Part shown: positions 1 to 5,347 of the stretch, piece by piece
Layout of the letters: each line of letters begins with the position of its first letter
Numbering within the stretch: the stretch's first letter is position 1
Origin: Hyphomicrobiales bacterium
GTDB taxonomy: Bacteria > Pseudomonadota > Alphaproteobacteria > Rhizobiales > Devosiaceae
DNA length: 5,820 bases
Direction: 5' to 3'
NCBI GenBank assembly: GCA_027082895.1
Contig: JALWTJ010000257.1
Span: forward strand, 1 to 5,820
Notes under the pieces: model-generated
What the model was told of the DNA's origin: nothing
Databases searched by the model: none
The model's input: only the letters and a program-made list of their open reading frames with translations
Position numbers and translations under genes: made by a program

Positions 1-71
1 CCGGAAAACACACCGACGGCCCCCAAAAGGCCGGCAGCCCCCAGAAGGCCCGACATCCATCGCCCGGGCAT
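1..71 (-). CDS. Possible start of a minus-strand membrane or exported protein, cut by the left edge
   Basis: Reading the minus strand from an ATG at 71-69 (or a second in-frame ATG at 56-54) gives an open frame to the window edge. After the second ATG it reads SGLLGAAGLLGAVGVFSG, a Gly/Ala/Leu-rich hydrophobic stretch that would suit a signal peptide or first membrane helix. No family can be named from 24 residues. Against it: neither ATG has a clear Shine-Dalgarno. The only good one (AAGGAA in minus-strand sense, near 93-98) sits in front of a different ATG at 87-85, whose frame gives an unconvincing peptide. The piece could be a real divergent gene or chance in GC-rich DNA. Confidence 0.25.
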   Translation of the reverse strand, partial: MPGRWMSGLLGAAGLLGAVGVFS

Positions 72-98
72 CGAAAGGAAAGGGCATTCCAGTTCCTT

Positions 99-152
99 CC
101 CGACGGGCTACGGCCCCTTTGCTTGCCCGACGGGTTACGGCCCCTTTGCCTG
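99..152. repeat. Two tandem copies of a 27-bp repeat with hairpin potential
   Basis: Positions 99-125 and 126-152 are direct tandem copies matching at 25 of 27 bases; the differences are C/T at unit position 10 and T/C at position 25. Each unit begins CCCGACGGG. Each also contains GGGC-TACG-GCCC (GGGT in copy 2), which as + strand RNA could fold into a short hairpin capped by a UACG tetraloop, an unusually stable UNCG type. There is no spacer, so it is not a CRISPR array. The function is unknown; replication slippage or a tandem transcript-end structure are both possible. Confidence 0.85.
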
Positions 153-412
153 GTATCGAAAATCTTCTTTTTACGCCCCTGCCACAGGCACTCGTGCCCT
201 GCCGTTCCCCGTCTGCCGAAATCGCATCTGATTCATGATCCCCGGGGCGGGGCGGCGCGCTGCGCACGTCCGAACGTGCCGAATGCCCTGGTGCCGCCTT
301 CCCCCTTTTTGCGTGCCATGTCCCCTACGGGTGACCGCCAACTTTTCCGGGAATGTTACGGGCACTTTTTGGCCACTTTTTCCCCCTTAATCATCAGCAG
401 GAAAATCACGGG
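153..412. other. Intergenic stretch with no recognised gene
   Basis: The open frames that cross this stretch on either strand give low-complexity, Pro/Arg-rich translations without a usable ribosome site or family resemblance. The visible structure is limited to an inverted repeat (264-279) and two near-identical pieces, GGCACTTTTT (361-370) and GGCCACTTTTT (371-381). I see no tRNA or other recognisable RNA gene. Confidence 0.6.
264..279. repeat. Inverted repeat GCACGT-CCGA-ACGTGC
   Basis: The repeat has perfect 6-bp arms separated by 4 bases. It could be a dyad operator site or a small hairpin. It lies about 135 bp upstream of the rhodanese promoter, which is far for a repressor site. No T-tract follows, so it is not an intrinsic terminator. 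It may be coincidental in GC-rich DNA. Confidence 0.35.
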
Positions 413-441
413 TGGACAATGCCGCCCGCCCCGATTATATT
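413..441 (+). promoter_or_regulatory. Sigma70-type promoter for the exported rhodanese gene
   Basis: The -35 is TGGACA (413-418), five of six matches to TTGACA. A 17-bp spacer follows, then the -10 TATATT (436-441), five of six matches to TATAAT. Transcription should begin near 448, giving a leader of about 30 nt before the ATG at 480. The local AT-richness of 434-462 contrasts with the GC-rich flanks and supports the call. Confidence 0.6.
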
Positions 442-479
442 AGCATCAGCTTATATATCTTTCTTGTCAGGATTCTGCC

Positions 480-974
480 ATGCGCCCTTCCTCCTCTTCT
501 CTTTCCGTCGCCCGCACCCTGCCGGCGGCCCTTGTTTCCGTAACCGGTCTGATGTTGCTGACCGCACTGTTTTTCGGCCTGCTGGCTCCACGGGGATTTG
601 CCCAGGAATTTTCTCCGGCTACCGACATCACGGCACAGGAAGCCTACGAGGCGCTGCAAAAGCAAAGCCTGATCCTTGTTGACGTGCGCACCCCCGGAGA
701 ATGGCGGCAGACAGGAATTGCCGAAGGGGCCGTGCCCATTTCCATGCAGGATCCTGCCTTCATCGCCAAGTTCGAGGCCCTGCGGGCCGACAATCCGGAC
801 AAGCCGGTCGCCTTCATCTGTGCCTCGGGCCGCCGCTCGGGCATTGTTCAGAACGAATTGGCCCGACGCGGGTACAAGAATGTCTTTTCCGTCTATGGCG
901 GCACCACCGGCTCCAGCAGTGCTCCGGGATGGATTGCCCAGGGTCTTCCGGTAACCCCCTGGTCCGGCAACTGA
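480..974 (+). CDS. Exported single-domain rhodanese-like sulfurtransferase
   Basis: This 164-residue protein has an N-terminal Sec signal peptide: a short n-region with arginines (R2, R12), a hydrophobic core at about 17-36 and a likely signal peptidase site after A41 (GFA-Q). One rhodanese domain covers about 45-162. It shows the VDVRTPGEW strand-loop (D68, R70, E74) and the active-site loop CASGRRS with catalytic C114 and R119, the usual C-x4-R-S geometry, and ends with the typical GWIAQGLPV segment. Rhodaneses move sulfane sulfur through a cysteine persulfide; an exported one would act in the periplasm, and its acceptor (cyanide, thiol or protein partner) is unknown. The ATG start is supported by AGGA at 469-472, 7 nt upstream, and by the complete signal peptide. 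It has its own promoter and no evident operon partner. The fold and catalytic cysteine are well supported; the substrate is not. Confidence 0.92.
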   Translation: MRPSSSSLSVARTLPAALVSVTGLMLLTALFFGLLAPRGFAQEFSPATDITAQEAYEALQKQSLILVDVRTPGEWRQTGIAEGAVPISMQDPAFIAKFEALRADNPDKPVAFICASGRRSGIVQNELARRGYKNVFSVYGGTTGSSSAPGWIAQGLPVTPWSGN

Positions 975-987
975 GCGTCTTGCGCTC
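973..987 (+). other. Small stem-loop overlapping the rhodanese stop codon
   Basis: GAGCG (973-977) pairs with CGCTC (983-987) around a TCTTG loop, starting inside the TGA stop. No T-tract follows, so it is a weak candidate for transcript-end protection rather than a standard terminator. Confidence 0.3.
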
Positions 988-1054
988 TCCGCGACCTGCC
1001 GGGGCGCGATACGCCATCATTCCGCCCGCCTGAACATGCCTGCGACTGCACGGG

Positions 1055-1072
1055 AAGGGACTTCGGCCCTTT
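1055..1072 (+). terminator. Weak terminator-like hairpin with TTCG loop
   Basis: AAGGGAC (1055-1061) and GCCCTTT (1066-1072) flank a TTCG tetraloop. The stem is closed by a C-G pair, with one A/C mismatch and one G-T pair. Only a broken pyrimidine stretch follows (CTC), so termination would be inefficient. It lies about 80 nt after the rhodanese gene, where an end signal is expected. Confidence 0.3.
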
Positions 1073-1138
1073 CTCGCGCGCACATTTCCTGCACGCGCCC
1101 TTCCCTGCGCGCAAAAGCCCTCTTTCCTTGCGCGCACC
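1070..1138. repeat. Cluster of four degenerate GCGCGCA-type repeats
   Basis: Four related pieces follow one another: near 1070-1084 (TTTCTCGCGCGCACA), 1085-1098 (TTTCCTGCACGCGC), 1100-1114 (CTTCCCTGCGCGCAA) and 1122-1137 (CTTTCCTTGCGCGCAC). The shared core is a pyrimidine run followed by TGCGCGCA. Spacings are uneven (about 15, 15 and 22 bp), so this is not a neat tandem array. It could be decayed duplication or a set of protein-binding sites. Confidence 0.4.
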
Positions 1139-1238
1139 AACCGTCCTGAAGTGACGTGCGGCATACAGCTAGCGGGTTGCGCACACCGCCAGCCCCCCTG
1201 GTGCGATCCGTGCAAAAGCCCCATGAAACCGCCCCGGT

Positions 1239-1267
1239 TTGCCAATAACCATTGGAAAGGGTATATG
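1239..1267 (+). promoter_or_regulatory. Sigma70-type promoter for the acyltransferase-like gene
   Basis: The -35 TTGCCA (1239-1244), five of six matches to consensus, is separated by 17 bp from the -10 TATATG (1262-1267), four of six. The predicted start near 1274 gives a leader of about 50 nt before the ATG at 1327. The rest of the 975-1326 gap holds no recognisable gene. The minus-strand frame across it gives an Arg/Cys/Gly-rich translation with no family resemblance. Confidence 0.5.
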
Positions 1268-1326
1268 TTGTCGCCTGTGGCGGAGCAGTCTAAGCTTGGG
1301 GGCAGTGTCTCTGGAGGGTATTTCGC

Positions 1327-2604
1327 ATGAAGAGTTTTTCGGCCACAAGTTTTCCGACCGAACAGACCGAGATTCTCGAAAAGGCTCTTCTCGCGGTTCG
1401 CAAGAACCCCCACGCCCTGTTCACCAATTTTCAATGGTTCCTGTACAAGGCCCGCAACACGGTCTATTTCTGCGCTTTTTCCACCGAGACCTTCGACAAG
1501 GAAAAACTGTCACGCACCGTTGCGCAGATGGCGAGCCTGGCGCCGCAACTGACCCACGGCTTCGTGGGGGCCAATCCGGGCCAGCCCTTTCCGCAGAAAA
1601 TCCTGGATGCCATTACTTCGATCGAGGAAGTGGACAATTTTGACGGGTACCCGGACAAGTGGCTTGATGCGGGACAGGACATTTTCGAACGCAAGGATCT
1701 GCCCCTGTTCCGGGTGCGGGTGATAACCCGGCGGGGCGGCGCCGATGATCAGGGGCGGGTGTCCATGATCATGGTGCGCTCCTCCCATGCCATCATGGAG
1801 GGCTCCGATTCCGCCCTGCTGACCCGCTCCCTGCCCTCTTCCCACGGCACCATGTCGTCCAGTGCCAACAAGGTTTCGTGGAAAAAACGGCTGTCTTTTG
1901 CCCTGGCAACGGCCCTGACGCTGCCGCTGCACATGGTGTCGGCGCATCTGCTGTCACCGAAATCCGTCACCATGGCGTTCAAGACCGCCAACTTTGAACG
2001 AGCACGCCTGCGCCGGGTCGCCAACCGGCTCAATGTCCGGCAACGCTCGCTCATGTTCGGACTGGTCATGTTTGCCCTGAACAAGGGAGGCGAAGGCTTT
2101 TCACCCAAGAAGATCAAGGGCATCTATACCATGCTGGATACGGAACGGCATGATTATGACGATGATTTCTTCCGGGTGCGCTCCCTGGATGCAACATTCG
2201 ACGTCTGTGACAGCGTGGAGGAATTCGTCCGGACAGTGGACAGGAAGATCGACGAGGTGGAAGCCAAGGACATCACGAAAATGCAGTTCCTGTTCAACAC
2301 CATGCTCAAGGCCCATCGCGCCATCTATTCGGTGCTGCCCTTTCTCTATTCGGACAGGTTCTTCCGCTACAATGGCAATTACGACATCGTGCTGACCATG
2401 GTGCCTCCGCACCGTACCTACGGGGATCTGACGCGGGGACTGATCGAGCCCATCTATTGCGGCTCCTATCATCCCGGCTCCAACCTGTGCACGTTCGTTC
2501 CGGCACGTCGGCAGGTGACCCTGAACTTTTCCATGCGCAAGGAGCATCTGGAGCAGGTGGATGAAATCGCGCGCCTGCTGGAACAACTGGACACGGACGC
2601 CTGA
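1327..2604 (+). CDS. Divergent WS/DGAT-like (condensation superfamily) acyltransferase
   Basis: This 425-residue protein appears to belong to the CoA-dependent acyltransferase / condensation superfamily, which includes wax ester synthase/diacylglycerol acyltransferases, PapA-type and alcohol acyltransferases. Evidence is architectural. A beta-strand ending in a His motif, SSHAIMEG (153-159), matches HHxxxDG with the second, catalytic His kept (H154), the first His replaced by Ser and Asp by Glu (E158). A central hydrophobic segment lies at about 190-209. The C-terminal part has a VPP element (359-361, where family members have a PGP-like turn), then IEPIYCGSYHPGSNLCTF and a final strand-helix (RRQVTLNFSM then an acidic helix, 395-422), the usual WS/DGAT ending. 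No signal peptide is seen, so it is probably cytoplasmic or membrane-associated. The start is supported by GGAGGG (1313-1318), 8 nt before ATG. Neighbours do not reveal the substrate. The fold is likely; the activity is inferred and could be lost. Confidence 0.6.
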   Translation: MKSFSATSFPTEQTEILEKALLAVRKNPHALFTNFQWFLYKARNTVYFCAFSTETFDKEKLSRTVAQMASLAPQLTHGFVGANPGQPFPQKILDAITSIEEVDNFDGYPDKWLDAGQDIFERKDLPLFRVRVITRRGGADDQGRVSMIMVRSSHAIMEGSDSALLTRSLPSSHGTMSSSANKVSWKKRLSFALATALTLPLHMVSAHLLSPKSVTMAFKTANFERARLRRVANRLNVRQRSLMFGLVMFALNKGGEGFSPKKIKGIYTMLDTERHDYDDDFFRVRSLDATFDVCDSVEEFVRTVDRKIDEVEAKDITKMQFLFNTMLKAHRAIYSVLPFLYSDRFFRYNGNYDIVLTMVPPHRTYGDLTRGLIEPIYCGSYHPGSNLCTFVPARRQVTLNFSMRKEHLEQVDEIARLLEQLDTDA

Positions 2605-2632
2605 GGCCGTCAGAAAGGCGGTCGGAAGCATA

Positions 2633-2661
2633 CCGGCCCGAGAGCGCTTCTCTGGTGCCGG
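2633..2661 (+). other. Stem-loop after the acyltransferase-like gene
   Basis: CCGGC (2633-2637) pairs with GCCGG (2657-2661). Inside, AGAG (2641-2644) pairs with CTCT (2650-2653) around a short loop. No T-tract follows, so it is not a classical intrinsic terminator. It may stabilise the end of the upstream transcript or be part of the leader in front of the lipoprotein gene. Confidence 0.35.
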
Positions 2662-2730
2662 GGTACCACTATCCTGCCGCATTCTGTTCTGATAGTATTG
2701 TGCCGAAATCAAAAATTGCGGGACAATATC

Positions 2731-3402
2731 ATGACATCCAAAATCCTGGTGGCCTCCACTCTGGCACTCATGCTTTCGGCATGCACCACGACCAATCCGT
2801 TTACCGGTGAAACCCAGATTTCCTCGACCGCGGGCGGCGCGGGGATTGGCGCAGCCGCGGGGGCCGTTACCGGCCTGGTTGCGGCAACGGCTACCGGGGG
2901 GGATGCCCGGATTGCCGCCCTGATCGGGGCGGGTGTCGGCGCGCTGGCCGGGGGGGCCGTTGGCGCCTACATGGATCAGCAGGAGGCCGAACTGCGCGCC
3001 CAGCTCCAGGGAACGGGCGTTTCGGTCACCCGGGTGGGTGACCAGATCATCCTGAACATGCCCTCCAACATCACCTTTGACGTGGGGTCGGCGACCGTCA
3101 AACCCCAGTTTGCCGCCACCCTGCAGTCGGTGGCGCTGGTGCTGCGCCGGTTCGACAAGACCATTGTCGATGTGCTGGGGCACACGGATTCGGATGGATC
3201 AGAGGAATATAATCTGAACCTGTCGCGCCAGCGGGCCATTGCGGTGGCCAATATCGTGGCGGCCCAGGGCATTGATCCACGCCGCTTCTACATCGACGGG
3301 CGGGGTGAAAGCTCGCCCATCGCCTCCAATGCGACGGAAGCCGGCAAGGCACAGAATCGCCGGGTGGAAATCCGGATTGCTCCCATCAAGGCGGCGGGCT
3401 GA
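2731..3402 (+). CDS. yiaD: YiaD-like OmpA-family outer-membrane lipoprotein
   Basis: This 223-residue protein begins with a lipoprotein signal: the lipobox LSAC puts the lipidated cysteine at C18, followed by TTTNPFTGE as in YiaD relatives. A glycine-zipper segment (about 34-80, rich in GxGxxxG and AxxG) precedes a C-terminal OmpA domain (about 95-218). That domain has GHTDSDG (150-156), LSRQRA (164-169) and the NRRVEI end motif (209-214). D153 and R168 match the OmpA pair that binds meso-diaminopimelate in peptidoglycan, so it probably tethers the outer membrane to the wall. The length is close to E. coli YiaD. I chose ATG 2731, with GCGGGA 7 nt upstream, because it gives a normal signal peptide; an upstream TTG at 2698 would add 11 polar residues. 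An extended -10 (TG-A-TAGTAT, 2690-2698) is a weak promoter candidate. Two G7 tracts lie in the glycine-zipper coding part. Confidence 0.9.
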   Translation: MTSKILVASTLALMLSACTTTNPFTGETQISSTAGGAGIGAAAGAVTGLVAATATGGDARIAALIGAGVGALAGGAVGAYMDQQEAELRAQLQGTGVSVTRVGDQIILNMPSNITFDVGSATVKPQFAATLQSVALVLRRFDKTIVDVLGHTDSDGSEEYNLNLSRQRAIAVANIVAAQGIDPRRFYIDGRGESSPIASNATEAGKAQNRRVEIRIAPIKAAG

Positions 3403-3445
3403 ACAACGATGTCCTGACATCCATACGCCAGAGAAATGGCGCGGG

Positions 3446-3470
3446 AAGCCGGTGCACGCACCGGCTTTTT
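3446..3470 (+). terminator. Intrinsic terminator after the YiaD-like gene
   Basis: AAGCCGGTG (3446-3454) pairs perfectly with CACCGGCTT (3459-3467) around a CACG loop, and the right arm runs into TTTTT (3466-3470). It sits about 45 nt past the stop codon. This is the clearest terminator in the window and separates the lipoprotein gene from the chemoreceptor gene. Confidence 0.85.
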
Positions 3471-3554
3471 CCTGTTCCCCCCCCCATAACAGCCAATTGG
3501 TTTTGCGAACCGCCCGAGAAACACTCGTTTCAGATTTTGGTAACCATTGACTAA

Positions 3555-3587
3555 GGGATTGTGCGTAATAGTTGGCGGGACAATCCC
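3555..3587 (+). repeat. Inverted repeat in the chemoreceptor leader
   Basis: GGGATTGT (3555-3562) and ACAATCCC (3580-3587) are perfect 8-bp inverted arms separated by 17 bases, ending about 50 nt before the ATG at 3640. It could be an operator dyad or an RNA hairpin in the 5' leader. There is no T-tract. I could not assign a convincing promoter nearby: TTGACT at 3547-3552 has no suitable -10 at 16-18 bp. Confidence 0.45.
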
Positions 3588-3639
3588 TACCGGTCCGTGG
3601 CAGCGCCCGGCCCGGCAAAAAACAAAGTGGAACACGCAC

Positions 3640-5046
3640 ATGGCCCAAGCACAGCATTCCGAAACGCAGGAACCTGTTCTGGAACTGGAACTGTCCGATC
3701 TTCACCCCGGGGACGCACAAACGGGAACGACCGACATGAGCGCCCGCGACGCGGATGTCATCGCGTGCATCGAACGGATCATTGCCGGGGACTATTTTGC
3801 GGAACCAACGGGGGATGATCCTCTTTCCCAGGCGCTCAGGCGGCTGTCCAGCAAATTCCGTGGCAGTGCATCGGACCGGTTGACGCGCACCGTCTCCCTG
3901 TCGGTTCTTTCGGGCCGGACGGCCATTGAATCAGCGCACATGCTGTCTGCCCTGCGCACGGTGGATGGCAAGGCCCAGTCCATCGCTGCCGCGGCGGAGC
4001 AGATGGCAGCAACGGTGCAGGAAATCGGCACCTACGGCCAGAATATTGCCGAAAAGGCACAGACGGTTCGCGGCGTGACCGATCAGGGCGCCACGGCGGC
4101 GCAACAGGCAATCGCGGGCATGAACCAGATTGCCGAATCGGTACAGACGAGCGTGACCAAGGTGGACATGCTGACCGAGCTTTCCGAGCGCATTGCCAAT
4201 ATTTCGGGCAACATCAAGAAAGTGGCCAACCACACCAACCTGCTGGCGATCAATGCCGCCATCGAGGCGGCACGGGCCGGGGAAGCGGGCAAGGGATTTG
4301 CCGTGGTGGCAGAGGAGGTCAAGTCCCTGTCCAACCAGACGCGGGCGGCCACGGAGGAAGTCAGCGCCGTGGTCAAGCAACTGCAGAGCGAGACCCGGGA
4401 AATCCTTGATTCCATGGATGACAGCCGCAAGGCGGTGGAAATCGGGCAGACGGCCATCCAGAATGTGGGCGAGCGCATGGAAGACATTCAGACATCCATT
4501 GCGGATGTCACCCAGAACATTTCCCAGATTTCCGATGCCCTGAGCGAACAGCGCAAGGCATCGCAGGACGTGGCGCAGGGCATCACCCACATTGCGGACA
4601 ATTCCAGCCAGAGTGTCGATGGCATTGAAAATATCGTCACGGCCATGGGGGACGTGGAAAAACTGATTTCCGCCCAGATCGCGCAACTTGCCGAACTGGA
4701 ACTGCCCGACAAGGTAATCAAGCTGGCCCAGTCCGACCATGTGCTGTGGGTGAAGCGGCTGGCCAACATGATCGTGGGCCGGGAAGGGCTGAACCCGGAC
4801 GAACTGGCCGACCACCATTCCTGCCGCCTTGGAAAATGGTACGACACGGTTCAGGATGCCGCGCTGCTTGACAATCCGCATTTCGAGCGGCTCAAGGCCC
4901 CCCACCGGAAGGTGCATGATCACGGCATCAAGGCCGTCCGGCATTACAATGATCACGACCTGCCATCCGCACTGGAGGAAGTCGCGCTGGTCGAGGAAGC
5001 TTCCCACGAGGTTCTGGACATCCTGTCGGCTCTGGAAAACCGCTGA
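3640..5046 (+). CDS. Soluble methyl-accepting chemotaxis protein with C-terminal CZB domain
   Basis: This 468-residue chemoreceptor has no signal peptide or membrane segment, so it should be cytoplasmic. A short N-terminal part (about 35-110) of unassigned fold leads into a long coiled-coil signalling domain (about 110-350). Its hairpin tip is the strongly conserved NLLAINAAIEAARAGEAGKG region (200-219) followed by FAVVAEEV, which contacts CheA and CheW. The C-terminus (about 360-468) is a chemoreceptor zinc-binding domain: HVLW (H367), CRLGKWY (C395) and HRKVH (H422, H426), the expected three-His/one-Cys zinc site. CZB receptors such as TlpD are linked to zinc and oxidant (HOCl) sensing. The ATG at 3640 has only a weak GTGGA site. 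An in-frame ATG at 3736 (M33), preceded by GGGAA, is a real alternative giving 436 residues. No che gene is in the window, so it looks like an orphan receptor. Confidence 0.93.
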   Translation: MAQAQHSETQEPVLELELSDLHPGDAQTGTTDMSARDADVIACIERIIAGDYFAEPTGDDPLSQALRRLSSKFRGSASDRLTRTVSLSVLSGRTAIESAHMLSALRTVDGKAQSIAAAAEQMAATVQEIGTYGQNIAEKAQTVRGVTDQGATAAQQAIAGMNQIAESVQTSVTKVDMLTELSERIANISGNIKKVANHTNLLAINAAIEAARAGEAGKGFAVVAEEVKSLSNQTRAATEEVSAVVKQLQSETREILDSMDDSRKAVEIGQTAIQNVGERMEDIQTSIADVTQNISQISDALSEQRKASQDVAQGITHIADNSSQSVDGIENIVTAMGDVEKLISAQIAQLAELELPDKVIKLAQSDHVLWVKRLANMIVGREGLNPDELADHHSCRLGKWYDTVQDAALLDNPHFERLKAPHRKVHDHGIKAVRHYNDHDLPSALEEVALVEEASHEVLDILSALENR

Positions 5047-5079
5047 TCCGGAACATCAGGGCGTGGCCTCTCGCCCGTG

Positions 5080-5094
5080 CCGGCAATTTGCCGG
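5080..5094 (+). other. Stem-loop after the chemoreceptor gene
   Basis: CCGGC (5080-5084) pairs with GCCGG (5090-5094) around AATTT; the A-A/T-T pairs could extend the match to 7 bp with a single central base. A-rich rather than T-rich sequence follows, so efficient termination at this site is not expected. Confidence 0.4.
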
Positions 5095-5153
5095 AGGCAA
5101 GAAACGGGCCGCCGCGCCGGTCACGGCAACAGAATCGGCCCGGAGAATCTGAC

Positions 5154-5226
5154 AAGGCCCGCTCCGTGTGGCTTGCCCATATGCGGACAAGCCCGGGCCA
5201 TGGCTGGTGAAGGGCCTTTCTTTTCC
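5154..5226 (+). terminator. Branched stem with T-rich tail, possible terminator before glpD
   Basis: AAGGCCC (5154-5160) pairs perfectly with GGGCCTT (5212-5218), and the right arm runs into a T-rich stretch (TTTCTTTTCC). Inside the long loop a second perfect pair, GGCTTG (5170-5175) with CAAGCC (5188-5193), forms its own hairpin. This could end the chemoreceptor transcript about 110-170 nt after its stop. The long loop makes it less certain than the terminator at 3446-3470. Confidence 0.4.
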
Positions 5227-5258
5227 CCAATCGTCAACTAGAAAAGTCCAGCCATCCT

Positions 5259-5295
5259 TTTACAAATTTGCAAACTGGCATATATGCCCGCAAAT
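5259..5295 (+). promoter_or_regulatory. Upstream promoter candidate for glpD overlapped by nested dyad symmetry
   Basis: TTTACA (5259-5264), a 16-bp spacer and TATATG (5281-5286) form a plausible sigma70-type promoter; the -10 is the same hexamer as that at 1262. The -10 lies inside a perfect 12-bp palindrome, GGCATATATGCC (5277-5288). Outer arms ATTTGC (5266-5271) and GCAAAT (5290-5295) surround it, and TTTGCAAA (5267-5274) is itself palindromic. A regulator bound here would cover the promoter, suggesting repression; the regulator is unknown. Confidence 0.45.
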
Positions 5296-5318
5296 GCGCC
5301 CGAGGGCAAAAGGTTCGC

Positions 5319-5347
5319 TTGACACGCACTTCCTTTGTGTTCGAAAT
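5319..5347 (+). promoter_or_regulatory. Proximal promoter candidate for glpD
   Basis: A perfect -35 hexamer TTGACA (5319-5324) lies about 85 bp before the glpD start. At 17 bp the -10 is CGAAAT (5342-5347), only three of six matches, so the promoter would be weak alone or need an activator. It overlaps the TTCG/CGAA operator-like array. Confidence 0.4.

Noticed and set aside
99..152. Possible CRISPR array
   Set aside because: Only two copies, directly abutting with no spacer, and no cas gene in view.
123..443. 106-codon + strand open frame, and overlapping frames on both strands in 171-682
   Set aside because: Pro/Arg/Cys-rich translations, no ribosome site, no family resemblance; they cross the promoter and the rhodanese start.
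814..1434. 206-codon minus-strand open frame across the rhodanese end and the following gap
   Set aside because: Antisense to two supported genes, with a composition typical of GC-rich shadow frames (many Arg, Cys, Gly) and no domain.
2698..2730. Upstream TTG start for the YiaD-like protein
   Set aside because: It would place 11 extra polar residues before a normal lipoprotein signal; ATG 2731 has a properly spaced GCGGGA.
2101..3183. 360-codon minus-strand open frame opposite the acyltransferase-like and YiaD-like genes
   Set aside because: Spans two clear + strand genes and the gap between them; it is the expected shadow of strong GC third-position bias.
3547..3575. TTGACT as the -35 of a chemoreceptor promoter, or a flagellar sigma28 promoter nearby
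   Set aside because: No acceptable -10 at 16-18 bp, and no GCCGATAA-like element after the TAAG.
3547..3639. Upstream TTG start for the chemoreceptor
   Set aside because: It would translate through the inverted repeat and add 31 residues without family likeness; ATG 3640 or 3736 is more plausible.
3931..5007. 358-codon minus-strand open frame opposite the chemoreceptor
   Set aside because: Entirely antisense to a gene with unmistakable chemoreceptor and CZB motifs; the translation resembles no family.
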